Source: Halomarina oriensis
Lineage (GTDB): Archaea; Halobacteriota; Halobacteria; Halobacteriales; Haloarculaceae
Reading direction: 5' to 3'
Assembly: GCF_009791395.1 (NCBI RefSeq)
Contig: NZ_WSZK01000006.1
Span: 96,160-160,159, forward strand
Length of the DNA: 64,000 bases
In this document: positions 8,586-17,751 of the stretch, one piece after another
How positions within the stretch are numbered: position 1 is the first letter of the stretch
How the letters are laid out: each line of letters begins with the position of its first letter
Notes under the pieces: model-generated
What the model was told of the DNA's origin: nothing
The model's database searches: none
The model's input: the letters and a program-made list of their open reading frames with translations, nothing else
Made by a program: the position numbers and the translations under genes

Positions 8586-9749
8586 TTACTGCGGGACGGT
8601 GAGTTCGAGGGTGACGGTCTCACCGGGGGAGATAGTCACCGTCTGGCCGTCGACGTACATCTGTTCGTCGGCGACTGGACGCTCGAACGACGTCGTGTCG
8701 TCGGGCAGCTGGTAGCTCACGAGCGAGACGGTGGTGTCGTTCGTCGCGTCCGCGTCGAGCGTCACCGTGACCGTCGCCGTGTCGTTGCGAGCGTCGTACT
8801 CGATGGCGTCGTAGGTGATGGTCGCGCCGTCGTACGTCGCCGTCGCGTTACCGTCGCTCGGCACCTCGTACGAGGCGAAGACGTCTCCGTTCGCCATGAT
8901 GGACGTCGCCTGCACGAGGCGACCGTCCGCGTTGTAGAACGCCGAGTCGTTCGCACCGATGTCCTCGATCGGTTCGCCGAACACCAGGTCGTACTGGTAG
9001 GTGTTCATGTAGTTGAACTCCTCGTCGAGGTCACACGTCTCGGTCGCCGTGGCGGCGTCGGCCGTCTCGACGACCATCCCGTCGGCGGACAGTTCGAGGG
9101 TCGCGTCGCCGCGGTAGGTCGTTGCGAGGTCGAGCGTCGTCGAGTCCTCGGCGCTGAGGTTCACCGTCCCCGAGGCACCCGTCTCTTCGACGAAGTACTC
9201 GACCGAGACGTTCTCGGTGTTGTCGTTGCTGACCTGGAACCGGGCGACGTCGTCGGCCGTGTCGGCACAGAGGACGGTGGCGTCGAGGCCGGGGGCGACC
9301 TGCGTGCTGTCGACGGCGGAGACGACGACGTCCATCGCCGAGGAGGCGTTCGTGACGGTCACGACACCGTCGTCGTACTGGACGTCGAGCACGTCGGTGT
9401 CGGCTTCGGCGCCGAGCAGCGGCGTCTCGACGGCCGACAGGCCCGCCTCACGGAGCTGGCTCTCCGGCGCGTTCCTGGTCTCGAAGACACGGTCGTCGAC
9501 CTTCACGGACGTCCGGTAGACGACGTCGTCACCGCTGGCGTCGATGGTCGCCGTGTCCGTCGAGTTGTTGTACGTGTAGGTGACAGCGTCGGTGCTCGCG
9601 TTCGCGGTGGCGTCGTCGACGACGAGACTCGTCTTGTACCGGTCGTCGACGTCGGCGGCGGCCACGCCCGCCCCGAGGCCCGTCGCGGCGAGACTCACGA
9701 CGAGTACGAGCACGAACGAGAGTCGGAGGGACGTCGTCCGTCGACTCAT
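8586..9749 (-). CDS. Secreted beta-rich surface protein, unknown function
   Basis: 387 residues. A Sec signal is clear (hydrophobic LSFVLVLVVSLAATGLGAGV, cleavage near AAA-D). The mature chain is very acidic, rich in Thr, Val and Asp with many NxS/T sequons, and predicted mostly beta. The last third (DTATVTVTLDADATNDTTVS and the GETVTLELTVPQ end) looks like an Ig-type fold. The ATG at 9747-9749 is preferred over the GTG two codons upstream because GGAGG lies 8 bases before it. No enzyme motif was found. Upstream is an unusual AT-rich region with a dyad. Confidence 0.75.
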   Translation of the reverse strand: MSRRTTSLRLSFVLVLVVSLAATGLGAGVAAADVDDRYKTSLVVDDATANASTDAVTYTYNNSTDTATIDASGDDVVYRTSVKVDDRVFETRNAPESQLREAGLSAVETPLLGAEADTDVLDVQYDDGVVTVTNASSAMDVVVSAVDSTQVAPGLDATVLCADTADDVARFQVSNDNTENVSVEYFVEETGASGTVNLSAEDSTTLDLATTYRGDATLELSADGMVVETADAATATETCDLDEEFNYMNTYQYDLVFGEPIEDIGANDSAFYNADGRLVQATSIMANGDVFASYEVPSDGNATATYDGATITYDAIEYDARNDTATVTVTLDADATNDTTVSLVSYQLPDDTTSFERPVADEQMYVDGQTVTISPGETVTLELTVPQ

Positions 9750-9819
9750 CGGCACACCCTCCGTCGTTCGGCGCTCACGCGGTACGGTTCGGAACTGACT
9801 GACCGGGCTGGGCTGTGTC

Positions 9820-9864
9820 CCATATTCACTGATTCGAGAGTATCAGGCTTAGTTCAATACTCTC
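9820..9864 (-). promoter_or_regulatory. Promoter and dyad operator of the secreted protein gene
   Basis: On the minus strand a GAATATGG TATA-like box (about 9821-9829) is preceded by a perfect 8-bp inverted repeat, GAGAGTAT (9836-9843) and ATACTCTC (9857-9864). The half-sites are separated by 13 bases, so their centres are 21 bp apart, two helical turns. The position just upstream of the TATA box suits an activator or BRE-proximal repressor. The region 9820-9950 is markedly AT-rich. Confidence 0.45.
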
Positions 9865-9994
9865 TAACAGGGAATATTTCACCCGTCGTAATTCGTAGAT
9901 AGAACGTTCGATACACCGATAATACCGTGTTAAGCTGTCCGACACGCGCCGTCGGTGCCCGCGACGGCAGGAGGAACCCCCGTCGGTTCGAGAG

Positions 9995-11650
9995 TCAGTC
10001 GTCCTGTTCGGGCGCGGCGTCGTCCGGGGCCTGTCCCTCGAACGCGTCCATGTCGGTGTACTGGTCGCGGAGGTCCTTCTTCGAGAACTTGCCCGTCGCC
10101 GTCTTGGGCACCTCGTCGATGAAGACGACGTCGTCGGGGAGCCACCACTTGGGGTACTCCTCGCGCAGGAGGTCCAGAACACCCTCCGGGATGGCGTCGC
10201 GGTCCGCGCCCTCGGTGGGGACGACGAACGCCACGGGGCGCTCTTGCCACTTCTCGTGGGGGACGCCGATGACCGTCGCCTCGGCGACGTCCTCGTGGGC
10301 CATGATGGCGTTCTCCAGTTCGACGCTGGAGATCCACTCGCCGCCCGACTTGATGACGTCCTTCGCCCGGTCGACGATCTTCAGGTAGCCCTCGGGGTCG
10401 ACCGTCACCACGTCGCCGGTGCGGAGCCAGCCGTCCTCGAAGTCCTCCTCGTTGGCCTCGGGGCGCTCGAAGTACTCCGTCGTCACCGACGGGCCGCGCA
10501 CGAGCAGTTCGCCGAACTCCTCGCCGTCCCACGCGATCTCCTCGCCGTCGTCGTCGAGCACCTTGAACTCCAGTCCGGGAACGATGAGACCCTGTTTGAC
10601 GCGGTGGTTCACCTGCGTCTCGTAGTCGGCGTCCTCCAGGTCGCTCTTGAGGTGAGCGACCGACCCGATGGGAGCCATCTCGGTCATCCCCCAGGCGTGG
10701 AGCAGTTCGATGTCGCGCTCGTCGAACCACTGGATCATCGACTTCGGCGCGGCGGAGCCACCGACGATGACGGTGTCGAGCGTCGAGAGGTCGACGTCGT
10801 TGTCCTCACAGTAGTCCATCAGCCCCAGCCACACCGTCGGGACGCCGGCCGTGATGGTGACGCCCTCCTCCTCGATGAGGCTCGCGAGGTCGGCAGGTTC
10901 CGGCGAGGGACCGGGGAACACCTGTTTCGCGCCCGCCGCAGTGGCGGTGAACGGCATCCCCCACGCGTTGACGTGGAACATCGGCACGACGGGCATGACG
11001 ACGTCGTCGTCGGCCATCGGGATGCCCTGTGGACTCATCGACTCCATCGTGTGCGCCCAGAGCATCTTCTGGGTGTACTCGACGCCCTTCGGGCGACCCG
11101 TCGTGCCCGAGGTGTAACACATCCCGGCCGGCTGGTCCTCGCTGACGTCCGGCCAGTCGTAGTCGGTGTCGTGGCCCGCGACGAACTCCTCGTAGGCGAC
11201 GGCGTCGAGGTCCGTGTCGGGCACCTCCGAGGCCATCACGACGAACTGTTTCACCTGGTCGAACTCCGGCGACTGGACGGCGGGTTCGAGCGCCGGAAGC
11301 AGCGACGGGTCGACGAACAGCACCTTGTCCTCGGCGTTCTCGACGATGTAGCGGATGTGTTCGGCCGGGAGCAGCGGGTTGATGGTGTGCAGTTGTGCAC
11401 CCATCGAGGGCGCTGCGAAGTACGTCTCGAAGTGGGTGTGGTGGTTCCAACAGAACGTCGCCACCCGGTCGCCCTCGCCGATGCCCACGTCGTCGAGTGC
11501 GTTCGCCAACTGGGCGACGCGGTCGCCGTACTCGGTGTAGTCGTATCGCGTGATCCCCTCGCTGGTGCGCGAGACGATCTCGGTGTCGGGGTAGAGCTTT
11601 TCGGCGCGCCACAGGAACGGTCGAAGCGTGAGGTCAGTGCCTCCTGGCAT
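9995..11650 (-). CDS. Acyl-CoA synthetase (long/medium-chain fatty acid-CoA ligase)
   Basis: 551 residues starting MPGGTDLTLRPFLWRAEKLY. The AMP-binding P-loop is CYTSGTTGRPKGVEYT, and the A5-like HAWGMTEMAPIGS is present. The hinge with KIVDRAKDVIKSGGEWISS is followed by the catalytic-Lys region KTATGKFSKKDLRDQY. The enzyme activates carboxylic acids via acyl-adenylate to acyl-CoA. It sits on the same strand as an acyl-CoA dehydrogenase upstream in coordinate, suggesting shared use in beta-oxidation, although the two are separated by the secreted-protein gene. No truncation seen. Confidence 0.95.
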   Translation of the reverse strand: MPGGTDLTLRPFLWRAEKLYPDTEIVSRTSEGITRYDYTEYGDRVAQLANALDDVGIGEGDRVATFCWNHHTHFETYFAAPSMGAQLHTINPLLPAEHIRYIVENAEDKVLFVDPSLLPALEPAVQSPEFDQVKQFVVMASEVPDTDLDAVAYEEFVAGHDTDYDWPDVSEDQPAGMCYTSGTTGRPKGVEYTQKMLWAHTMESMSPQGIPMADDDVVMPVVPMFHVNAWGMPFTATAAGAKQVFPGPSPEPADLASLIEEEGVTITAGVPTVWLGLMDYCEDNDVDLSTLDTVIVGGSAAPKSMIQWFDERDIELLHAWGMTEMAPIGSVAHLKSDLEDADYETQVNHRVKQGLIVPGLEFKVLDDDGEEIAWDGEEFGELLVRGPSVTTEYFERPEANEEDFEDGWLRTGDVVTVDPEGYLKIVDRAKDVIKSGGEWISSVELENAIMAHEDVAEATVIGVPHEKWQERPVAFVVPTEGADRDAIPEGVLDLLREEYPKWWLPDDVVFIDEVPKTATGKFSKKDLRDQYTDMDAFEGQAPDDAAPEQDD

Positions 11651-11704
11651 ACGCCGACAATGCGTCCGTCACCACCTAACTGTTAGCACTGTCGCAACCC
11701 GATT

Positions 11705-12367
11705 CTACCGGTGGAAGCTTACTGCAACGCCTTCCCCGACCGGAAGTAAGGTCGTCTCGAAGTCGGGGGCCGCTCGGACCGTCTCCAGATAGTCGGCGAT
11801 GCCGCGTGTCGCGTCGGTCGTCTCGACGTCTCCACCGGCGACCAACTCGGTGAGTGCGTCGAAGTCGATGGGGCCGGCGGTCATCGCGTTGTCCGCGAGG
11901 ACGACGCCACCGGGGGCGACCTTCTCGCGGACGGCCTCGAACGCCTCGGTGTATCGCTCCTTCTCGTTGTCGACGAGCACCACGTCGAACGGCCCGTCGT
12001 AGCGTTCGACCGTCTCGATGGCGTCGCCCTGTTCGACGACGGTCCGGTCGTCGTACCCACCGCGAGCGAGGTACTCGCGGGCACGTTCGCAGTTCTCCGC
12101 GTCGAACTCGGTGAGGACGACTTCGCCCTCTGTGGGCACCGCGCCGGCGAACCAGTACGCAGAGTAGCCGAATCCCGACCCGAACTCGAACACCCGGCGA
12201 GCGTCGACCATCCGGGCGAGCAGTCGCAACCACCCACCGACCGCGGGACCGACCGTCGGGAACCCCGTCTCCTCGGCGTGGGCGTCCATCTCCGCGACCA
12301 CCTCGTCGCCGTCCGGGCCGACGAGTCGTGCGAACCGTTCGATGTGCTCCGGTACCACGTCGTTCAT
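11705..12367 (-). CDS. SAM-dependent O-methyltransferase (COMT type)
   Basis: 220 residues from MNDVVPEHIERFARLVGPDG. Motif I for SAM binding is VFEFGSGFGYSAYWF. The acidic motif is VVLTEFDAENC, and FDVVLVDNEKERY then GGVVLADNAM are typical of the catechol/caffeoyl-CoA O-methyltransferase group, in which metal-binding Asp residues sit in these segments. The substrate is unknown. The frame extends 21 codons upstream, but the internal ATG fits the family N-terminus. Confidence 0.88.
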   Translation of the reverse strand: MNDVVPEHIERFARLVGPDGDEVVAEMDAHAEETGFPTVGPAVGGWLRLLARMVDARRVFEFGSGFGYSAYWFAGAVPTEGEVVLTEFDAENCERAREYLARGGYDDRTVVEQGDAIETVERYDGPFDVVLVDNEKERYTEAFEAVREKVAPGGVVLADNAMTAGPIDFDALTELVAGGDVETTDATRGIADYLETVRAAPDFETTLLPVGEGVAVSFHR

Positions 12368-12470
12368 AGCCGAGTCGTTCACTGCCGGTCGGCAAAACCC
12401 TGCGGCCCACCGTGATGCACGATAGTGCATACCGAATCCGTGGAACGTGACGAAAACACCACGTCGATGG

Positions 12471-12476
12471 ATTTAA
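12471..12476 (+). promoter_or_regulatory. TATA-like box for the nucleobase permease
   Basis: ATTTAA at 12471-12476 lies about 30-35 bases before the ATG at 12506, giving a very short leader. Confidence 0.45.
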
Positions 12477-12505
12477 CTCGTCGCTGTGGCTGGCTCCGGT
12501 AGCAC

Positions 12506-14080
12506 ATGTCGGGGGACACCGACCGAACCGGCGAGGAGGCGGGTTCGGACGCGCTCGTCACGTACGGAATCGAGGACAGACCGCCGCTGCCGACCGCACT
12601 CCTGCTCGGCGGCCAGCACTACCTCACGATGGTCGGGGCGAACATCGCCGTCCCGCTCATCCTCGCAGGGGTGCTCGGGTTCGCGGACCGACCGGCCGTC
12701 CTCGGGAAGTTCGTCGGGACGTTCTTCGTCGCCTCCGGTATCGCCACGCTCGCCCAGACGACGCTCGGCAACCGCTACCCCATCGTCCAGGGCGCGCCGT
12801 TCTCACTGCTCGCGCCCGCCATCGCCGTCGTGGGGGCCGCGCCCGTCGTCGGCGGGATGCCCGACTGGCAGTCGAAACTGCTGTTCTTGCAGGGGGCCAT
12901 CGTCGCCGCCGCCGTCGCCGAGGTGGGTATCGGCTACTTCGGCGTCGTCGGCCGCCTCCGGCGGTACCTCTCGCCGCTCGTCGTCGCGCCCGTCATCGCG
13001 CTCATCGGCCTCTCGCTGTTCAGCGCCCCGCAGATCGTCGACGTCGCGGCGAGCGTCGAGGGCGCACAGCAGAACTGGTGGCTCCTGCTCCTCACGCTCG
13101 GCCTCATCGTCCTGTTCTCGCAGTATCTCGGCGACCGGAACCGGATCTTCGACCTGTTCCCGGTCCTGCTCGGTGTGGTCGTCGCGTGGCTCGTCGCGTT
13201 CGCCCTCTCGTTCTTCGGGGTCTACACCCCACAGTCGCTGGGCTACGTCGACTACGGTGCGGTGTTCGACGGCCAGTGGGTCTACGCCATCCACCCGCTG
13301 CAGTACGGGATGCCCCGCTTCGAGACGTCGTTCGCCATCGGGATGTTCGCCGGCGTCATCGCCTCCATCGTCGAGAGCTTCGCCGACTACCACGCCGTCG
13401 CTCGCCTCTCGGGCGTGGGCGCACCGAACGAACAGCGCATCAACAACGGCATCGGCATGGAGGGGCTGATGACCGCCTTCGCGGGGCTGATGGGTGCGTG
13501 TGGCTGTACCTCCTACTCCGAGAACGTCGGGGCCATCGGCATCACGGGCGTCGCCTCCCGGTTCGTCGTACAGGTCGGCGCGGTGCTGATGCTCGTCGTC
13601 GGCTTCTTCGGCCCGTTCGGTCGCCTCGTCGCCACGATTCCCGACCCCATCGTCGGCGGCCTGTTCGTCGCCATGTTCGGTCAGATAGTGGCGGTCGGCC
13701 TCTCGAACCTGAAGTACGTCGACCTCGACTCCTCGCGTAACCTGTTCGTCCTCGGCACGGCCGTCTTCGTCGGCCTCGCCGTCCCCGAGTACATGGCCAT
13801 CGCCGGCCGTGAAGCGTTCGTCGCCGGTCTCGGGACGGTTCCCGTCGTCGGGAACGCGCTCGCCACCCCCGCCGTCGGGGGGACGCTGTTCGTCGTCGGG
13901 TCGACGAGCATGGCCGTCGGTGGCGTGGTCGCGCTGTTCTTCGACAACACCATCCCCGGCACGCCCGAGGAACGCGGCATCACCGCGTGGGAGGCACTCG
14001 CGGAGGGCGAGGACGACTACGAGTCGCCGCTCGACCGCCTGCGCTCGCGGCGCGACGACGGCGTGACGAAGGCGGACTGA
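12506..14080 (+). CDS. NCS2 uracil/xanthine permease
   Basis: 524 residues with about 14 hydrophobic segments. NCS2 hallmarks are LLGGQHYLTMVGANIAVPLI at the N-terminus, ESFADYHAVARLSG in the substrate-binding TM8 region, and the NNGIGMEGLMTAFAGLMGAC region corresponding to the conserved TM9/TM10 loops. It imports a purine or pyrimidine base by ion symport; haloarchaeal members may use Na+ or H+. The acidic C-terminal tail is cytoplasmic. Next to it are pyroglutamyl peptidase and an amidohydrolase of the ureide/carbamoyl type, but no complete base-degradation cluster. Confidence 0.93.
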   Translation: MSGDTDRTGEEAGSDALVTYGIEDRPPLPTALLLGGQHYLTMVGANIAVPLILAGVLGFADRPAVLGKFVGTFFVASGIATLAQTTLGNRYPIVQGAPFSLLAPAIAVVGAAPVVGGMPDWQSKLLFLQGAIVAAAVAEVGIGYFGVVGRLRRYLSPLVVAPVIALIGLSLFSAPQIVDVAASVEGAQQNWWLLLLTLGLIVLFSQYLGDRNRIFDLFPVLLGVVVAWLVAFALSFFGVYTPQSLGYVDYGAVFDGQWVYAIHPLQYGMPRFETSFAIGMFAGVIASIVESFADYHAVARLSGVGAPNEQRINNGIGMEGLMTAFAGLMGACGCTSYSENVGAIGITGVASRFVVQVGAVLMLVVGFFGPFGRLVATIPDPIVGGLFVAMFGQIVAVGLSNLKYVDLDSSRNLFVLGTAVFVGLAVPEYMAIAGREAFVAGLGTVPVVGNALATPAVGGTLFVVGSTSMAVGGVVALFFDNTIPGTPEERGITAWEALAEGEDDYESPLDRLRSRRDDGVTKAD

Positions 14081-14170
14081 CCCAGCCGTCGTCTCCCGGC
14101 ACGTCGTTCAACCCGTCGACGACCCGACGTACCCCGAACCGCTTTTGCGGTCGTCGTCCCTCTCGCCGTC

Positions 14171-14809
14171 ATGTCCGTCCTGCTCACCGGCTACGAACCG
14201 TTCGGCGAGTTCGAGGAGAACCCCAGCGAACAGCTCGCTCGCCGACTCGACGGTGAGGACGTCGCGGGCCACGAACTCGTCGGCAGCGTCCTCCCCGTCG
14301 AGTTCGACGGTATCGGCGAACGCCTCGCCACGCTCGTGGACCGCCACGACCCGGCCGCCGTCGTCTGTACGGGACTCGCGTCGGGGGAGCCGGCGATTCG
14401 CCTCGAACGCGTCGGCGTCAACGTCGCGGACGCCGCCGGGACGCCGGACAACGCCGACGCCGACCCGGTGGACGAACGCATCGCGCCCGACGGCGCGGAC
14501 GCGTACCTCTCGACGCTCCCGCTCGTCCGGACGGTCGAACACCTCCGGGAACGTGGGGTTCCGGCCCGCGTCTCGAACACCGCGGGGACACACCTCTGTA
14601 ACGACGCGCTCTACTCGACGCTCGCACACCTCGACGCGACCGGACGCGACGTCCCGGCGGGGTTCGTCCACCTGCCGGCCACCCCGGCCATCGCGGTCCG
14701 GAACGCAGAACACCCCGAACGCGGTGGGAGCGTCCCGGCGAGCATGGACCTCGACCTCCAGGCCGAGGCGGTGCGACAGGTCGTCGCGGCGGCGCTCGTG
14801 ACCGTCTGA
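14171..14809 (+). CDS. pcp: Pyroglutamyl-peptidase I
   Basis: 212 residues starting MSVLLTGYEPFGEFEENPSE, the canonical family N-terminus. The catalytic triad of C15 peptidases is visible as Glu79 (RLERVGVN), Cys143 (GTHLCNDALY) and His167 (FVHLP). It is a cytoplasmic cysteine peptidase removing N-terminal pyroglutamate. A TTTTGCGG stretch about 27 bases upstream may be the TATA region. Convergent with the amidohydrolase that follows. Confidence 0.95.
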   Translation: MSVLLTGYEPFGEFEENPSEQLARRLDGEDVAGHELVGSVLPVEFDGIGERLATLVDRHDPAAVVCTGLASGEPAIRLERVGVNVADAAGTPDNADADPVDERIAPDGADAYLSTLPLVRTVEHLRERGVPARVSNTAGTHLCNDALYSTLAHLDATGRDVPAGFVHLPATPAIAVRNAEHPERGGSVPASMDLDLQAEAVRQVVAAALVTV

Positions 14810-14830
14810 CTCCACGGGTGTGCGGTCGCC

Positions 14831-16093
14831 TCACTCCACGCCGGCGAGGTCGGCCAACGCGCCGGTCAGCACCCGTGTCGCCGCCGCGCAGTCGCCCCAG
14901 TCGGTCCACTCCCGTGGCGAGTGGGAGACGCCGTCGCGCGAGGGAGCGAACAGCATCCCCGCGTCGGTCACGGACGCGACGTACATCGAGTCGTGGGCCG
15001 CTCCGGAGTGGAGCGTCAGCGTCTCGACGTCGGCCGCCTCGCCCGCTCCCGCCAACGCCTCGCGGCAGCGCTCGGCCATCGGCGTCGGTTCGAGGTCGAA
15101 CCCCCGCTCGAAGGTGGTCTCGACCCTCCGCTCGGCTTCGAGGCGGTCGAGTTCCTCGCGGGCGTGCACACAGAGGTGGTCCATCGAGTCGTACTCGACG
15201 CTCCGCACGTCGAGGCCCATCTCGACGCGGCCGGGGACGACGTTCGTCGCGTTCGGCGAGACGTCGAGCGACCCGACCGTGGCGACGGCCGCCGGGTCTT
15301 CGGCCGTCCTCGCTTCGGCGGCCTCCTCCATCGTCAGGACGAACTCGCTGGCCGCCGCGAGCGCGTCCGTTCGCTCCTCGCCCATCGGCGTCGCTCCGGC
15401 GTGGTCGGCCTCGCCGGTGACCGTCGCCTCGCAGTGAGTGATGCCCGTGATGTCGGTGACGACGCCGGCCTGCGCCCCGGCCCGTTCGAGGTCGGTGTGC
15501 TGTTCGACGTGGAGTTCGAGCCACGCGTCCCACTCGCTCGCGTCGAGTCGGCCCTCGCCGCGGAAGCCGATGGCGTCGAGCGTCTCGTCGAGCGTTCGCC
15601 CCTCCCCGTCGGTCAGCGCGAGGGCGTCGTCGACCGAGCGTGCGCCGCTGGCGACCGAGGACCCGAGCAGGCCCGAGGCGAACGTCGTCCCCTCCTCCTC
15701 GGTGAACGAGACGACCTCGACCGGTCGCTCGGGCGTGCAGTCGGCGTCCTGCATCGCGCGGACGGCTTCGAGCGCGGCGTAGACGCCGAGCGGGCCGTCG
15801 AAGCGGCCGCCGTCCGGAACCGAATCGAGGTGGCTCCCGGCGGCGACGGGTGCGCCCGACGCCCCTGGTGGGTCCCAGTATCCGACGAGGTTGCCCACCG
15901 CGTCGACCGTGACGGCGAGGCCGGCCGCCTCGAACCGCGACACCAGGTACTCGCGGGCGTCGCGGTTCGCCTCGCTCCCGGTCGTGTTCGTCCGCCCGTG
16001 GCCGTCGCCGTCGGTCGCGCCGAAGGTGCCGTTGTGTTCGATGTCCTCGCGGAGTCGGTCGCCGTCGACGAACTCGTCGGGCCGTGGTGGCAT
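14831..16093 (-). CDS. M20-type Zn amidohydrolase (N-carbamoyl-amino-acid hydrolase / allantoate amidohydrolase family)
   Basis: 420 residues starting MPPRPDEFVDGDRLREDIEH. Metal-site motifs in order are AAGSHLDSVPDGGRFDGPLG (His and Asp), FTEEEGTTFASG (the Glu pair), ELHVEQHTDLE, and HSGAAHDSMYVASV near the C-terminus (bridging His). The family hydrolyses N-carbamoyl or ureido groups from amino acids or allantoate. It is next to a nucleobase permease and pyroglutamyl peptidase, weakly suggesting nitrogen salvage from pyrimidine or purine breakdown; the exact substrate is an inference. Confidence 0.9.
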   Translation of the reverse strand: MPPRPDEFVDGDRLREDIEHNGTFGATDGDGHGRTNTTGSEANRDAREYLVSRFEAAGLAVTVDAVGNLVGYWDPPGASGAPVAAGSHLDSVPDGGRFDGPLGVYAALEAVRAMQDADCTPERPVEVVSFTEEEGTTFASGLLGSSVASGARSVDDALALTDGEGRTLDETLDAIGFRGEGRLDASEWDAWLELHVEQHTDLERAGAQAGVVTDITGITHCEATVTGEADHAGATPMGEERTDALAAASEFVLTMEEAAEARTAEDPAAVATVGSLDVSPNATNVVPGRVEMGLDVRSVEYDSMDHLCVHAREELDRLEAERRVETTFERGFDLEPTPMAERCREALAGAGEAADVETLTLHSGAAHDSMYVASVTDAGMLFAPSRDGVSHSPREWTDWGDCAAATRVLTGALADLAGVE

Positions 16094-16153
16094 GGCTCGC
16101 GGTTCGGCGAGAAAGGTGATACGCGTTCCGTCAGCGCCGTCACCGAGCGGGAC

Positions 16154-16729
16154 TCAGTCGTCCCTCCACTTGATGGAACAGCCGCGGGAGGGCATGAACT
16201 CCAGGTCCACCTCCTCGCCCGCGAGGATGCTGTCGATGGCCTGCCGGACGTAGAACTCGCTGGCTTCGTCGTCGGGGTTGAGCGCGTCGTCGAGGCGGCC
16301 GTGATAGGACAGCAGGAAGCGTGGCTCCTCGGGCCCACCCTCGTTTCGGAAGAGGAACGGGTCGGGCGTACAGACCGCGCCGTAGTCGCGGGCGACGTCC
16401 TGTGTCTCGTCGTGGAGGTAGGCGTCGTAGGCGATGGTGCCGTCCCGGACGAGTTCGGTCATCCGGTCGAAGGAGTCCTCGGGGTACTCCTCGGCGTCGT
16501 TCGAGTTGATGCCGACGACGGCCACCTCGTCGTACTCCGCGGCGACGTCGTTGAGCAGGTCGAACTTCGCCTTGGCGTAGGGACAGTGGTTGCAGGTGAA
16601 CACCAGCAGGAGCGCTTCGTACTCGCCGAAGTCGTCGAGCGAGTAGCTGTCACCGCTCGTGGCCGGGAGTTCGAACGCCGGGGCCGGTTCGTCGCGTCCG
16701 ATGGTCCGTTCGGACTCTTCCATGACCAT
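16154..16729 (-). CDS. Thioredoxin-fold redox protein (redoxin/TlpA-like)
   Basis: 191 residues. A CxxC active site lies at Cys46-Cys49 in VFTCNHCPYAKAKF, preceded by the redoxin beta strand and followed by VVGINSNDAEEYPEDS, with the cis-Pro in AVCTPDPFLF. There is no signal peptide, so it is cytoplasmic. It resembles AhpC/TSA-thioredoxin family proteins of unknown partner. The first ATG (16729) is two codons upstream of a second (16723); either could be used. Confidence 0.88.
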   Translation of the reverse strand: MVMEESERTIGRDEPAPAFELPATSGDSYSLDDFGEYEALLLVFTCNHCPYAKAKFDLLNDVAAEYDEVAVVGINSNDAEEYPEDSFDRMTELVRDGTIAYDAYLHDETQDVARDYGAVCTPDPFLFRNEGGPEEPRFLLSYHGRLDDALNPDDEASEFYVRQAIDSILAGEEVDLEFMPSRGCSIKWRDD

Positions 16730-16849
16730 AGTCGACGTACGGCGAGCGGGGACAAAGGGGTTGGTCCTTGCGACGTAGTGGTGGGTGTGCGAGGATGCGA
16801 GGGCGAGAGGAGAGTCGGTGGGGTCCGACGGCGAACTCGGCCGGAGTGC

Positions 16850-17026
16850 TCAGTCGGCGAGCAGCGGCGTCTCGCCGTCCGGGTCGGCCCGAGTGTCGGT
16901 GTCCGCGTGACCGACGCGTGCGGCCATCTCGTCGGTGGAGAGTCCCGCCTGTCCGGCCGCCTGTTCGAGCGTCAGTGTTCCCGCCTCGTAGAGCGTCGTA
17001 GCCGTCTCGACGGCGTGACTGCGCAT
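16850..17026 (-). CDS. Small haloarchaeal HTH-like protein
   Basis: 58 residues starting MRSHAVETATTLYEAGTLTL. The segment LTLEQAAGQAGLSTDEMAAR looks like a helix-turn-helix. Small proteins with this pattern are annotated in haloarchaea as a DUF7317-like family, by memory. A GGAG lies 6-9 bases before the ATG, and the upstream DNA is AT-rich with several TATA-like sequences (17045-17095). It may bind DNA, but it has no additional domain. Divergent from the Lrp regulator. Confidence 0.7.
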   Translation of the reverse strand: MRSHAVETATTLYEAGTLTLEQAAGQAGLSTDEMAARVGHADTDTRADPDGETPLLAD

Positions 17027-17265
17027 ATCACTCCTCTGCGTCTAAAGACCTATAATTGTATCGTGAGATTATATTCCACAGAGGGGATATAAGGTCGAGC
17101 CCGCCACGCCCCGTCCATCTTCGGCGGTCGGGACGACGCTCTCACCACTTGGGCCGACTGCGCCGACGTCCGGTCGGGCGGACCCGACTCGTCGTCGGGG
17201 TGAGTGGCGACCGCAAACCCTGCGTCGGTCGGTAGGGCTAACTCCCCCACACACGCCTGTCGGCT

Positions 17266-17751
17266 ATGGAGCGCAGCGACCTGCTCGACCTGTTGCGTGA
17301 GGACGCCCGCACCTCGACGGCCGACCTGGCGCGGATGCTCGACACCGACGAGGCGACCGTGCAGGCGGAACTCGACGCGCTGGAAGCGGACGGTGCAGTT
17401 CGCGGCTATCGTGCAGTCCTCGACCCGGACCGTGTCGAGGACGAACGTGTCGAGGCCGTCGTCGAACTCGACGTGACGCTCGACCGCGAGACGGGGTACG
17501 AGGACATCGCCCGACGACTCGTCCAGTTCGACGAGATTCGTGGTCTGAGGCTGGTCAGTGGCGACTACGACTTCGCGGTCGACGTCGAGGCCGACTCGAT
17601 GCGAGCGGTCTCGCGGTTCGTCAGCGACCAGGTCGCGCCCGTCCCCGAGGTGACGAAAACGGTGACCCACTTCGTGATGCAGACGTACAAGGAGGCGGGC
17701 ATCGCGTTCGAGGACGGTGACGACGACGACCGCCTCTCCGTGACGCCATGA
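17266..17751 (+). CDS. Lrp/AsnC-family transcriptional regulator
   Basis: 161 residues. The N-terminal winged HTH (LLDLLREDARTSTADLARML) has a recognition helix near residues 25-45. It is followed by a RAM/ligand-binding domain with an alpha-beta sandwich (VEAVVELDVTLDRETGYEDI and IRGLRLVSGDYDFAVDVEAD). Its stop overlaps the following aminotransferase start by four bases (ATGA), so the two are translationally coupled and the regulator probably controls its own operon in response to an amino acid. Confidence 0.92.
   Translation: MERSDLLDLLREDARTSTADLARMLDTDEATVQAELDALEADGAVRGYRAVLDPDRVEDERVEAVVELDVTLDRETGYEDIARRLVQFDEIRGLRLVSGDYDFAVDVEADSMRAVSRFVSDQVAPVPEVTKTVTHFVMQTYKEAGIAFEDGDDDDRLSVTP

Noticed and set aside
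14921..17092. 723-codon plus-strand frame
   Set aside because: Antisense to the amidohydrolase and thioredoxin-fold genes and without protein features.
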